Origin: Gammaproteobacteria bacterium
Lineage (GTDB): Bacteria; Pseudomonadota; Gammaproteobacteria; SMWH01
DNA length: 22,269 nt
Reading direction: 5' to 3'
Assembly: GCA_004357005.1 (NCBI GenBank)
Contig: SMWH01000114.1
Location: 1 to 22,269, forward strand
Part shown: positions 6,361 through 14,822 of the stretch, piece after piece
How the letters are laid out: every line of letters begins with the position of its first letter
Numbering within the stretch: position 1 is the first letter of the stretch
The notes under the pieces: generated by a model
The model's database searches: none
Seen by the model: only the letters and a program-made list of their open reading frames with translations
What the model was told of the DNA's origin: nothing
Program-made: the position numbers and the translations under genes

Positions 6361-7731
6361 TTAAAGAAAGGTCGCGCCAACATGGAAAAGTTTTTCCACT
6401 TCGCGAATGTGGCGCTTGTTAACGACGAACAGGATCACATGATCATCGGGTTCGATTTTTGTCGACCGGTGCGGAATGACGACTTCTTCCTGGCGCACGA
6501 TGGCACCTATGGTCGTGCCCTCGGGCAGATCCACGTCGCCGATGGCCCGGCCCACAACCTTGGAACTGCGCTGATCGCCATGTGCTACCACCTCTATCGC
6601 CTCCGCTGCTCCGCGCCGCAGCGAATGAACATTGACCACGTGTCCGCGACGCACGTGCGCGAGCAGGCTGCCAATGGTTATCTGCTGGGGAGAAATGGCG
6701 ATGTCGACTCCGCTTTCCGCCAGATCCACAAAGGCCGGCCGGTTGATAAGCGTCATTACCTTGCCCGCACCCATGCGTTTGGCCATGAATGAAGACAGGA
6801 TATTGGCTTCATCGCTATTCGTCACCGCGACGTAGATATCCGTGTTCTCGATATCCACGCCGCGCAGTACCGCGTCATCGGTGCAATCACCAACCACCAC
6901 CGTGGACTTGCCGATCCGCTCGGCCTGGCGCTTCACATGCGCGCGGCTGCGTTCGATGATGGTCACGTGATAGTTGTTTTCCAGCGCACGCGCGAGACTC
7001 AAACCCACGTGTCCGAATCCGGCCAGCGTGACCCGGCGGGCGGGTTTTTCCACCTTGGAAAACTCCGCCATCATGCGCTTGATATCACGCCGGGCCGCCA
7101 CGAAAAACACCTCGTCATCCACCTCGATCACCGTATCGCCGGTGGGAATGATCGGGTTTTCGCGTCTGAATACCGCGGCAATACGCGTCTTCGCGCCGGG
7201 GATGTGATCGCGCAGAGTGCGGACTTCGTGTCCCACCAACGGCCCGTCCGCCTCGGCGCGCACAGCGACGAGTTGCACGCGCCCGTCGGCAAAGTCGAGT
7301 ACCTGCAGCGCCCCAGGGTACTTGATCAGACGTTGAATATAGCGGGTAATCAGGGCTTCGGGGCTGATGGGCACGTCAATAGGTATGAACTCGTTGCAAA
7401 ACATCTCCGGATGGTCGAGGTACTCCGGCGCCCGGATGCGCGCGACCTTGGTGGGTGTCTGAAACAGCGTGTAAGCCACCTGCGACGCAATCATGTTGAC
7501 TTCATCGCTGTCGGTGAGCGCGATCACCATATCCGCGTCTTCCGCACCCGCGTCCTTCAACACATCAGGATGTGCCGCATTTCCGCGCACCACGCGCAGA
7601 TCGATGCGGTCACCCAGTGATTCCAACGCGCTGCTGCTTCGGTCAACAACGGTTACATCGTTGCCTTCTCGCGCGAGGTACTCGGCTATGCTTGACCCTA
7701 CCTGACCTGCACCCAGGATGATGATCTTCAT
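6361..7731 (-). CDS. trkA: TrkA, regulatory NAD-binding subunit of Trk K+ uptake
   Basis: 456 residues (E. coli TrkA about 458), with the full duplicated architecture. The first Rossmann RCK domain carries GAGQVG (7-12) and the acidic nucleotide-ribose ligand D30, and is followed by a TrkA-C domain (about 145-225). The second Rossmann domain carries GFGHVG (238-243) with E260, and a second TrkA-C domain ends near 450. The protein binds NAD(H) and adenine nucleotides and sits as a cytoplasmic ring under TrkH, controlling its opening. The start ATG 7731 has a purine-rich GAAGAAA upstream and lies 18 nt after the ntrX stop. Its place between ntrX and trkH suggests co-expression with the two-component system. 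Confidence 0.97.
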   Translation of the reverse strand: MKIIILGAGQVGSSIAEYLAREGNDVTVVDRSSSALESLGDRIDLRVVRGNAAHPDVLKDAGAEDADMVIALTDSDEVNMIASQVAYTLFQTPTKVARIRAPEYLDHPEMFCNEFIPIDVPISPEALITRYIQRLIKYPGALQVLDFADGRVQLVAVRAEADGPLVGHEVRTLRDHIPGAKTRIAAVFRRENPIIPTGDTVIEVDDEVFFVAARRDIKRMMAEFSKVEKPARRVTLAGFGHVGLSLARALENNYHVTIIERSRAHVKRQAERIGKSTVVVGDCTDDAVLRGVDIENTDIYVAVTNSDEANILSSFMAKRMGAGKVMTLINRPAFVDLAESGVDIAISPQQITIGSLLAHVRRGHVVNVHSLRRGAAEAIEVVAHGDQRSSKVVGRAIGDVDLPEGTTIGAIVRQEEVVIPHRSTKIEPDDHVILFVVNKRHIREVEKLFHVGATFL

Positions 7732-7749
7732 GGCTGTTTCTTCGGGGTG

Positions 7750-9120
7750 TTATCGAGCTTCGGTTTTTGCAGTTTTTGGATCTATGCCCAGAGCACGAAG
7801 CTTGCGGTAAAGATGCGTCCTTTCCATACCCACAGCCTTGGCCAGCTTGCTCACGCTGCCTTCGCAACGAACGAGCTGGTGTGTGAGATAACGGCGTTCG
7901 AATTGTTCGCGAGCTTCCCTCAACGGCATGTCAAATTCTCCGGCACCCTCGGGCACAGCTTCGGCTTGCGCGCCCAGGGTTGATTCTATTTCCGCCAATC
8001 CAATTTCCTCGCCGCTGCCCAGGATCAACACACGTTGAACGAGGTTCTTGAGCTCGCGCACATTTCCGGGCCATGCGTAATTGCGCAGTCGATTCTGCGC
8101 GGCCACCGAGAAACGCCGGTACGGCAGATTATCCTGATCCACCAACTGATCCACCGCCGCGTTCAAGAGGTCGGGGACATCTTCCCGATGCTCACGCAAC
8201 GGCGGTACGCGCAATGGCAGCACGTTGAGTTGATAAAACAACGGTTCGTAAAAACGACCGTTCTTGGATTCCTGTTCGAGGTTTCGCGCAGAAGTCGCCA
8301 CGACACGCACGTCGATCTTGGCGGGCTCCGAACCGCCGAGTCGCCGGAAGGAACCGCTCTCGAGCGCACCCGACAACTGTACCTGTGTATCAAAATCCAG
8401 GTTGCCTACCTCATTGATGAACAAAATCCCGCCGTTGGCCTGTTCCAACCTGCCGTAACGTATCTGTCCGTCCTGTTCACTACCGAACAACTCGCGCGAG
8501 GAATCTTCACGCGCGAAGGCGCCGGCGTTCATCTCGACAAAGGGGCCGTCTCTTCGTCCGCTCAGGTGATGAATGTAACGGGCGACGATCTCCTTCCCCG
8601 TCCCGGTCTCGCCGCTGATCAGCACCCACGAATCATGTTGCGCAATGCGTTTGGCCTGTTCCTTGACCTCCTGTACTTCCGCACTCTTGCCCGTTGGTTC
8701 GACGATCTGGTGTACCTGGCGTTTGAGTCCCTCGTTTTCCTTCTTGAGATTGTGCGACTCCAGAGCTCTTTCTACAGTCACCAGCAGTTTGGCGAGCGAC
8801 AACGGCTTTTCGATGAAGTCATACGCACCGAGACGCGTTGCCTCGACAGCAGTTTCCACGGTGCCATGCCCCGAGATCATGATGACCGGGCAGGGCAGTT
8901 GTCCGGCCTCACTCCATTCGCGCAACAGCGAAATGCCGTCTATATCCGGCATCCATATGTCGAGCAAAATCATGTCGGGACGCCGTTGGCGACGCGCCTG
9001 ACGGGCAGCCTCACCGCTTTCGGCGGTGGTGACTTCATAACCTTCGTCTTCAAGGATTTCCTTGACGAGATTCCGGATATCCGGTTCGTCATCGGCAACG
9101 AGAATATGGGCAGCAGCCAT
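7750..9120 (-). CDS. ntrX: NtrX-type response regulator, AAA+ domain without GAFTGA
   Basis: 456 residues in three domains. The receiver domain (about 4-120) has acidic D10/D11, phosphoacceptor D54 (LLDIWMPD) and K105. The AAA+ domain (about 142-375) has Walker A GETGTGKE (170-177) and ends near NYAWPGNVRELKN. The C-terminal Fis-type helix-turn-helix lies at about 425-450 (SVSKLAKAVGMERTHLYRKL). It is paired with NtrY and acts on DNA in the cytoplasm. The sigma-54 contact loop GAFTGA, expected after ELFG near 217-222, is missing (the segment reads SEQDGQIRYGRLEQ). Walker B reads GGILFINEVGN, with Asn where Asp is usual. It probably still binds DNA but is unlikely to activate sigma-54. It lies 18 nt before trkA and 116 nt after ntrY. 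Confidence 0.93.
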   Translation of the reverse strand: MAAAHILVADDEPDIRNLVKEILEDEGYEVTTAESGEAARQARRQRRPDMILLDIWMPDIDGISLLREWSEAGQLPCPVIMISGHGTVETAVEATRLGAYDFIEKPLSLAKLLVTVERALESHNLKKENEGLKRQVHQIVEPTGKSAEVQEVKEQAKRIAQHDSWVLISGETGTGKEIVARYIHHLSGRRDGPFVEMNAGAFAREDSSRELFGSEQDGQIRYGRLEQANGGILFINEVGNLDFDTQVQLSGALESGSFRRLGGSEPAKIDVRVVATSARNLEQESKNGRFYEPLFYQLNVLPLRVPPLREHREDVPDLLNAAVDQLVDQDNLPYRRFSVAAQNRLRNYAWPGNVRELKNLVQRVLILGSGEEIGLAEIESTLGAQAEAVPEGAGEFDMPLREAREQFERRYLTHQLVRCEGSVSKLAKAVGMERTHLYRKLRALGIDPKTAKTEAR

Positions 9121-9167
9121 GTCCGAGGGTCCCTTTGGGGGCTGTGGCTAAAAAGCGACAGGGGAGT

Positions 9168-9196
9168 AGTGTGGCCCAGGCCCACAGCCGTGGCAA
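9168..9196 (-). promoter_or_regulatory. Possible internal promoter in the ntrY-ntrX gap
   Basis: The 116-nt gap 9121-9236 is the only long spacer in the def-to-trkH run and has no ORF. On the minus strand TTGCCA (9191-9196) and CACACT (9168-9173) are 17 nt apart: five of six -35 bases match, but only three of six -10 bases. Transcription would begin about 40 nt before the ntrX ATG and could feed ntrX-trkA-trkH separately from ntrY. Weak evidence. Confidence 0.2.
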
Positions 9197-9236
9197 GGGC
9201 TCTGGCCAGGGGAGTGGCAAGCCCCCCGCACGGCGC

Positions 9237-11453
9237 TTAGCCGGTTTCGCGCGCCGCCGAGATGGATTCCTCACCGACGGGCAGCTGGATCTCCACCCAG
9301 GCGCCTTCACTGCTGTTGCCCACCCGGATCATCCCGCGGTGCTCCTCCACGATCTTCTGGACGATGGCCAGACCCAGTCCGCTGCCCTTGAACTTGGTCG
9401 TCACATAAGGCTCGAACAGCCGGTCCATCAGTTCGACGGGAAACCCGGGACCCCGGTCTTCCACCCGCATCTCCAGATGCCGCGTCTCGCCGCGTTTCCG
9501 GAAGGCCGTGGTGACACGGATCCAATGCTCCGGTTGCTCCGCCATCGCCTCGATGGCGTTCTTGAACAGGTTGTGCAGTACCTGGCGCAAGCGGCCCGAA
9601 TCAGCGGCGATCGGCGTGTCGTCATCGCTCAGGTCCAGATCCACGATCAGACCCTCGTCTTCTGAGCGGTACAGATCCGCCACTTCCCTGATCAGTTCAT
9701 TCACCTGTAACGGTTCGCGCTGAATCTGGGATCTGCGCGCATAGTCGGTGAACGCGTTCACCAGTTCCTTGAGCGCTTCCACCTGCCGCACAATGGTGTG
9801 AGTCGCACGATCCAGGATCCGGGCGTCCTCCTTTGGCATGCGCGCCAGGAACTTGTGCCGCAATCTCTCGGCAGCCAGTTGAATGGGTGTCAAAGGGTTC
9901 TTGACCTCGTGGGCAAGCCGGCGCGCCATTTCGCCCCACGCGGCATCGCGCTGCGCCTGAACGATGGCCGTGACGTCGTCGAAGACCAGCACATAACCAC
10001 CGGGTACCAGCGACGTGCCGTGACACATGAGCACCTGTCTCCCTGACGCCCCGAACAACACTACCTGTTCCTGCCATTCATGCTGACCGCGGCGCGCCCG
10101 CTCCTGCACCAGCCCGGTCAGGCGCGCAAGATACGGATAGTCCCGGGTCACCGTCACCAGCGGGCGACCGATGTACTGCCCCAGGGGCGCGCCCAGAATA
10201 TCGATGGCGGCCTGGTTCGCGGTTCGCAATACATGATCGTCGTCCAGCGCCAGCACGCCTGATGACAGGCGCGTCAGAATCGCTTCCAGGTAGCTTCGCT
10301 GTCCTTCGACTTCTTGCTGGCTCAGCCGCGCCATTTCCGCCGCCCGCCTGATTTCGACGATCATGGTGTTGAATGAACGCACCAGAGAACCCAACTCGTC
10401 GCCGGATGGTATTTCCAACTGGCGCTCGTAGTCGCCGGCAGCGACCGCTCGAGTGGCGTCTGCAAGACGCCTGATGGGCGCGACCATACGCCGGGCCATG
10501 ACGAATGCCGCCAATACGGCAAGAAAAATCGCGAATAGCAACACGATCGACAGCGTAATCGTCAAACTGTACTTGAGCGGGGTGCGCAAATACGCGAGCG
10601 TGCGGTACGCGTCCACTTCGGTTTCGACGGTACTCGCCAGCCGGGCGGCAACGGTTTGTACCGGATTGATCACCTGCAAGATTCTCTGAGCGGCTAATGG
10701 ATCGTCCTGGGGAATGCGCATGACGACGCGCATCTGCAAACCCCTGTCCCCCAGCGGTTCGATACCCGCGTAAAAAGAATCACCCTGGCGCAGTTGAAGC
10801 AGGACTGCTTCACCGGGTACGTCTGATGTCAACTGGCCCCGCCGCGGCGCGGTACTCGCGACGACTCTCCCGGACAGTTCCAGCAACACCACCTGCCCCA
10901 GCCGGTAGTCACGCTGCATCCCGTTCAGCGTCAGGGCTGCCAACGCCCCGGTTTCTCCCCTGAGTGCCGGCGCGTTGATGCGCACCATTTCCTGAGTCCG
11001 CCTGACCACATCACGCAACCGCGTATTGAGCGATATCTGGCCGAGTCGCAAGGCATCGTCCAGCGCGGTTTCCACTCGCACATCACCCCAGCTGTCGATA
11101 TTTCTGTATAACAGGTGCAGCGAAAACAGGTATACGGTGAGTACGGCTGGCAAAGCCAACCCTATGAACATCACGACCAGGCGTGTTGTCAGCCGGGCGC
11201 CGGGAGCGTTTTCACGCCGCTGGGTATACAGATGCCAGAAGCGATCACCGATGGCGACGAGCAACAGCACCAGCACCAGCGTGTTGAACAGCAACAACCA
11301 GGTATAGGAAACACCGAATCGGGCTTCGCTCTGAGTGGCATCGCTGAGCAAATACAAAGCGCTGACCATCAACACGACGAGCAACAGGTACGGCAGTACC
11401 CGGGCGACGAAACGTTTCAGGGCTGTCAGCCGCCCAGTGTCCATACGTACCAT
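9237..11453 (-). CDS. ntrY: NtrY-type membrane sensor histidine kinase
   Basis: 738 residues. The order is: hydrophobic segments at about 17-37, 50-68 and 92-115; a periplasmic sensing region (about 118-292); a further membrane segment (296-319); HAMP (about 318-372); a PAS domain (about 385-495); and the kinase core. The phosphoacceptor is H515 in RRLAHEVKNPLTPIQ, the N-box asparagine is N632, G1 is EDRGPGFP and G2 is GSGLGLAIV (690-698). All key catalytic residues are present, so it should autophosphorylate and pass phosphate to NtrX. The LTPIQLAAERLR context after the His is typical of NtrY. I use ATG 11453, which overlaps the DUF4390 gene by 28 nt; ATG 11444 is an alternative. The family is linked to nitrogen and redox signalling; the signal here is unknown. 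Confidence 0.95.
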   Translation of the reverse strand: MVRMDTGRLTALKRFVARVLPYLLLVVLMVSALYLLSDATQSEARFGVSYTWLLLFNTLVLVLLLVAIGDRFWHLYTQRRENAPGARLTTRLVVMFIGLALPAVLTVYLFSLHLLYRNIDSWGDVRVETALDDALRLGQISLNTRLRDVVRRTQEMVRINAPALRGETGALAALTLNGMQRDYRLGQVVLLELSGRVVASTAPRRGQLTSDVPGEAVLLQLRQGDSFYAGIEPLGDRGLQMRVVMRIPQDDPLAAQRILQVINPVQTVAARLASTVETEVDAYRTLAYLRTPLKYSLTITLSIVLLFAIFLAVLAAFVMARRMVAPIRRLADATRAVAAGDYERQLEIPSGDELGSLVRSFNTMIVEIRRAAEMARLSQQEVEGQRSYLEAILTRLSSGVLALDDDHVLRTANQAAIDILGAPLGQYIGRPLVTVTRDYPYLARLTGLVQERARRGQHEWQEQVVLFGASGRQVLMCHGTSLVPGGYVLVFDDVTAIVQAQRDAAWGEMARRLAHEVKNPLTPIQLAAERLRHKFLARMPKEDARILDRATHTIVRQVEALKELVNAFTDYARRSQIQREPLQVNELIREVADLYRSEDEGLIVDLDLSDDDTPIAADSGRLRQVLHNLFKNAIEAMAEQPEHWIRVTTAFRKRGETRHLEMRVEDRGPGFPVELMDRLFEPYVTTKFKGSGLGLAIVQKIVEEHRGMIRVGNSSEGAWVEIQLPVGEESISAARETG

Positions 11454-11998
11454 TCACTGCTCAGCCGCCATTCGCGCGACAGATACGCGGACAGGCGCAT
11501 CGCCGGCGGCAGATCTTCGATATAAAGACGCGCGCGCACGCTCCCGACAAGCTCGCCTTCCGGAAGGCTCAGATCATCAGCCAGACGCAGTCCCGGCGGC
11601 CGCGCCAACGCATCCTGGAGCGCGAGATAGCTCGAGTAGGTCGTTTGTTCACCACTGCTCACGTCTTCCAGTACGTACCGGCTGCTCAACGCGTGGTAAT
11701 CGAGACGATACAACCGCCGCGTTCGCAAGACGACTTCCAGCCACGGACGATTGCTCCGGTTTACGATGCGCGCTTCCACCAGCAGTGTAACGGGAACTCC
11801 ATGCCGCATTGCGTCCAGGACGGCGTCACCGAACCGGTAACGCAGTTGCGCGTTCAGCACTGTCGTATCGTCGGTGCGTTGCACCTCGGCATTCACCACC
11901 TCCAGCATCACGGTCCGATCACCCGCGGTTTCGGACCCGCAAGCTGATGACAGCGACGCGGCCAGGATCATGACGACAATATGCGAAAGGCGAATCAT
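11426..11998 (-). CDS. DUF4390-type exported protein
   Basis: 190 residues from ATG 11998, which overlaps the rsmB stop by 4 nt (ATGA). A longer upstream frame lies inside rsmB and is rejected. The N-terminus is a signal sequence: hydrophobic core at about 6-18, then LSSACGSE. The Cys follows an imperfect lipobox, so it may be a lipoprotein or simply exported. The rest looks beta-rich with alternating hydrophobics and contains LPEGELVGSVRARLYIEDLPPAMRL split over about 145-170. A small exported protein between rsmB and ntrY in gammaproteobacteria fits DUF4390; I name it from this position and shape. Overlap with ntrY suggests tight co-expression, and a role near NtrY's periplasmic sensor is a speculation. 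Confidence 0.8.
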   Translation of the reverse strand: MIRLSHIVVMILAASLSSACGSETAGDRTVMLEVVNAEVQRTDDTTVLNAQLRYRFGDAVLDAMRHGVPVTLLVEARIVNRSNRPWLEVVLRTRRLYRLDYHALSSRYVLEDVSSGEQTTYSSYLALQDALARPPGLRLADDLSLPEGELVGSVRARLYIEDLPPAMRLSAYLSREWRLSSEWYVWTLGG

Positions 11999-13308
11999 GG
12001 TGTTTTCCGCAACCTGGCATAGTAAAAGCCGTCCCCTTCCCCGTCCCCGGGCAGAAGCTGACGACCAAAGCGGCCCGCCCGCCCCCATTCGGCTTCGATG
12101 ACCATCGACTCCCGGTCTGCGCCTTTGGCGGTAAAAGCAGCCATGACTTCATCGTTTTCCTCGCGCAGCACCGAGCAGGTCCCGTAAACCAGCATACCGC
12201 CGGGGGCCAACAAGGGCCAAACCGCCTCCAGAATGTCCTGTTGCCGGGCCGCCAAGGCCGGAATATCGCAAGCCCGGCGCAACACCTTGATATCCGGGTG
12301 ACGACGGATCACGCCGGTGGCAGAGCAGGGCGCGTCCAGCAGAATCCGGTCAAAGGCCTGGCCGTCCCACCAATCCCGGGGCTCGAGGGCGTCACCGGCT
12401 TTCACGCGTGCGGCAAGACCCAGACGATCCAGGTTTTCAGTGACGCGAATCAGACGATCCGCGTCCAGATCGATTGCGACAAGATCGAGCGAACCATGCC
12501 TTTCCAGCAAGTGCGCGGTCTTGCCGCCCGGCGCCGCGCACACATCGAGCACTCTTTGTCGTTCGTGTTCAACGTTCAAGACCTCCGCCGCCAGTTGCGC
12601 CGAAACGTCCTGCACCGAAACCAGCCCTTCGTCGAATCCTGGAAGCTCGTGAATGTTTAGCGGTTGGCCGAGACACAGCGCCACGGGGGACCGGTCCGAC
12701 TTCGTCGACTCCACGCCGGTATCGCGCAGCTGCCGGGCGTAATCGTCACGTGTAATCCGCGCGGTGTTGACGCGCAACCACATGGGCGGGCGTTCGTTCC
12801 CGGCGTTGACAATCGTTTCCCAGTCTTCAGGCCAGTCGTGTTGCAGTTTCTCCAATAACCACGCCGGGCAGGCAAAACGGCTCACCGGGTTCTGGTCCAG
12901 ATCACGCAACAGGACATCGCGTTCGCGCAGGAAACGCCTCAGTGCGGCATTCAACACTGGCGCTGCCCAGGATTTGCCCAGTGCCCGCGACGATTCCACG
13001 GCCTCGTTAACCACGGCGTGATCGGCAAGCTGCGTGTAAAGCAGTTGGTACAACGCTACCTGCAGCACCGCCGTCACATCCCGGTCCTTTTCCTTGAACG
13101 TTTTGTGCAGCAAAAGCGCCGTCAACCCTGACAGACGCGGCAGCCAACGCAACGTCCCGTAACTCAATTCCTGAATCAACGCCCGGTCCCGGGGAACGGC
13201 GGATTCCAGGACTTCGGGCAGCACCTGGTTAAGGGAGTATTTTTCAGCCACCACGCGCTGAACCACTTTTGCGGCCAGCGTGCGTGGACTGCCCCGCTTC
13301 GCGTTCAC
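11995..13308 (-). CDS. rsmB: 16S rRNA m5C967 methyltransferase RsmB
   Basis: 437 residues, close to the E. coli enzyme (429). It uses S-adenosylmethionine to methylate C967 of 16S rRNA. The N-terminal NusB-like RNA-binding domain covers about 5-135. The Rossmann methyltransferase domain carries the SAM motif DVCAAPGGKTAHLLE (255-269), LDAPCSATGVIRRHPDIK (324-341) with C328 in the PC motif, and YGTCSV with C378, the expected catalytic nucleophile. The C-terminus QLLPGDGEGDGFYYARL is standard. The start is GTG 13308, 4 nt after the fmt stop; no closer ATG fits. The 3' end overlaps the DUF4390 gene by 4 nt. Order def-fmt-rsmB is conserved in gammaproteobacteria. Confidence 0.97.
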   Translation of the reverse strand: MNAKRGSPRTLAAKVVQRVVAEKYSLNQVLPEVLESAVPRDRALIQELSYGTLRWLPRLSGLTALLLHKTFKEKDRDVTAVLQVALYQLLYTQLADHAVVNEAVESSRALGKSWAAPVLNAALRRFLRERDVLLRDLDQNPVSRFACPAWLLEKLQHDWPEDWETIVNAGNERPPMWLRVNTARITRDDYARQLRDTGVESTKSDRSPVALCLGQPLNIHELPGFDEGLVSVQDVSAQLAAEVLNVEHERQRVLDVCAAPGGKTAHLLERHGSLDLVAIDLDADRLIRVTENLDRLGLAARVKAGDALEPRDWWDGQAFDRILLDAPCSATGVIRRHPDIKVLRRACDIPALAARQQDILEAVWPLLAPGGMLVYGTCSVLREENDEVMAAFTAKGADRESMVIEAEWGRAGRFGRQLLPGDGEGDGFYYARLRKTP

Positions 13309-13312
13309 CCAA

Positions 13313-14233
13313 TCACCGGGCGCGCAATTCAGGCCGTGCGTTAAGGTAATCCGCGGCGCTTACCGGCCGCCGCCCGGCGCGCTGGATTCTGAGCAAACGC
13401 AACACGCCTTTCCCCGCGGCTACGTCGATGCCTTCACGACCCGCCGCGATAACCTGGCCCGGTGCGGCGTCCACTTCCCCGGGCAGCAACCTGGCTTCCC
13501 AGACTTTCACGGGCTCGCCCGCCACCTGGGCGCGGACCGGCAGGCGCGGGTTCAGTGCGCGGACTTTGAGCGCAAGGGTCTCCGCTGCTTCGCTCCAATC
13601 CAGTTCTGCTTCGTCTCGCGTCAATCGCGGCGCATAGCAGGCGAGGTCGTCATCCTGAGGCAACGGCACCAGGGTGCCGGAAGCCTGTTGTTCCAACGCC
13701 GCAAGCAGGGTTTCAGCCCCCAGCTCCGCCAAACGGTCATGCAGTTCACCTCCGGTCTCCTGCCCACCAATGCGTGTTTCCCGGCGCAGCAACATGTCAC
13801 CGGTATCCAGTCCGGAGTTCATCTGCATGATCGTGACGCCCGTCGTGTGATCACCCGCCAGAATGGCTCTTTCGACAGGCGCCGCTCCGCGCCAGCGCGG
13901 CAGCAGGGACGCGTGCACATTCCAGCAACCCAGCGTGGGAATATCGAGAACCGCCTGCGGCAGGATCAGTCCGTAGGCCACGACCACCAGGAGATCCGGT
14001 TGCAGCGCTGCGAGATCGGGAACTACAGACTCATTCTTCAGCGATTCGGGTTGGAAAACCGCGATCCCCGAATCCATCGCCATGTTCTTGACAGGACTGG
14101 CGGTGATTTTTCTGCCGCGACCGGCGGGGCGATCGGGCTGTGTATAAACAGCCAGCAGTTCGTGAGGTGAACCAAGCAAAGCACCCAAAGTCGGGAGCGA
14201 AAATGCCGGCGTCCCGGCAAAAACGATTTTCAA
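13313..14233 (-). CDS. fmt: Methionyl-tRNA formyltransferase
   Basis: 306 residues (E. coli 315). It formylates initiator Met-tRNA using 10-formyltetrahydrofolate. The protein opens with KIVFAGTPAFSLPTL directly after a TTG start at 14233, which is supported by AAGGGA about 7 nt upstream. The longer upstream frame would run through def and is rejected. The catalytic block is NVHASLLPRWRGAAP, with N106 and H108, followed by GLDTGDM with D143. The RNA-binding C-terminal domain (about 205-300) contains ALNPRLPVRA. It lies 23 nt after def and 4 nt before rsmB. Note that the enzyme serving start-codon recognition itself uses a rare TTG start. Confidence 0.96.
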   Translation of the reverse strand: MKIVFAGTPAFSLPTLGALLGSPHELLAVYTQPDRPAGRGRKITASPVKNMAMDSGIAVFQPESLKNESVVPDLAALQPDLLVVVAYGLILPQAVLDIPTLGCWNVHASLLPRWRGAAPVERAILAGDHTTGVTIMQMNSGLDTGDMLLRRETRIGGQETGGELHDRLAELGAETLLAALEQQASGTLVPLPQDDDLACYAPRLTRDEAELDWSEAAETLALKVRALNPRLPVRAQVAGEPVKVWEARLLPGEVDAAPGQVIAAGREGIDVAAGKGVLRLLRIQRAGRRPVSAADYLNARPELRAR

Positions 14234-14256
14234 CGGTGATCCCTTGGGCAAAGAGA

Positions 14257-14787
14257 TCAAAGCACCCGGACGTCCCGGTCGGTGTGGATAGCTGCGCGTT
14301 GTTGTTTGACCAGACGCTTTTCGATGCGCGCCCTCTTCAGTGGCGACAGATAATCGACAAACAGCTTGCCATCCAGATGATCGATTTCGTGTTGGATGCA
14401 CACCGCCAGCAGGCCGTCTGCATCCATCTCGAAGACCTCGCCGTCCCGGTCCAGGGCGCGGACCCGGACCTGTTCGGCGCGCTGGACCTCCGCGAACACT
14501 TCAGGGACCGAAAGACAACCTTCTTCGCAGATTTGTGTGCCGGAGGCCTCCACAATCTCCGGGTTGATCAGGCACAAGGGCTGGTCCCGATCTTCGGAGA
14601 TATCCATCACGATGACGCGCTTGAGCACGTTGACTTGCACCGCCGCCAGGCCGATGCCCGGCGCCTCGTACATGGTCTCGAACATGTCACCGACCAGTTG
14701 TCTGAGATCGTCGTCCACCGCATCAACCGGACTGGCCTTGCGCCTCAGCCGGGGATCGGGAACGATTAATATATCCAGCAGTGCCAT
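14257..14787 (-). CDS. def: Peptide deformylase
   Basis: 176 residues, typical for type I deformylase (E. coli 169). It removes the formyl group from nascent N-termini using a bound Fe2+ or similar metal. All three motifs are intact: GIGLAAVQ (44-51), EEGCLSVPE with metal ligand C91, and QHEIDHLDG with H133, catalytic E134 and H137. I use ATG 14787, just after AAAGGA; the frame upstream is open but lacks family similarity. It is the first gene of the minus-strand run (def-fmt-rsmB onward), so the promoter for the set should lie in the divergent gap to the LysM gene. A GC hairpin sits in its leader. Confidence 0.97.
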   Translation of the reverse strand: MALLDILIVPDPRLRRKASPVDAVDDDLRQLVGDMFETMYEAPGIGLAAVQVNVLKRVIVMDISEDRDQPLCLINPEIVEASGTQICEEGCLSVPEVFAEVQRAEQVRVRALDRDGEVFEMDADGLLAVCIQHEIDHLDGKLFVDYLSPLKRARIEKRLVKQQRAAIHTDRDVRVL

Positions 14788-14805
14788 CGAATCCTTTGCC
14801 TCACC

Positions 14806-14822
14806 TGCCGCCCGGGGCGGCA
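14806..14822 (-). repeat. GC-rich hairpin in the def leader
   Basis: TGCCGCC (14806-14812) is followed by CGG and the exact complement GGCGGCA (14816-14822). On the def transcript this 7-bp stem with a 3-nt loop lies about 18 nt before the start codon and just before the ribosome site. It could affect translation or mark the mRNA 5' end. No T-run follows, so it is not a terminator. Confidence 0.45.

Noticed and set aside
9190..9221. Direct repeat GTGGCAAG (9190-9197 and 9214-9221)
   Set aside because: Only two 8-bp copies in GC-rich sequence; likely by chance.
8035..9240. 401-codon plus-strand frame opposite ntrX
   Set aside because: NtrX is clear on the other strand; the antisense translation has no domain-like blocks.
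13280..14170. 296-codon plus-strand frame opposite fmt
   Set aside because: A shadow of fmt, whose catalytic motifs are intact on the minus strand.
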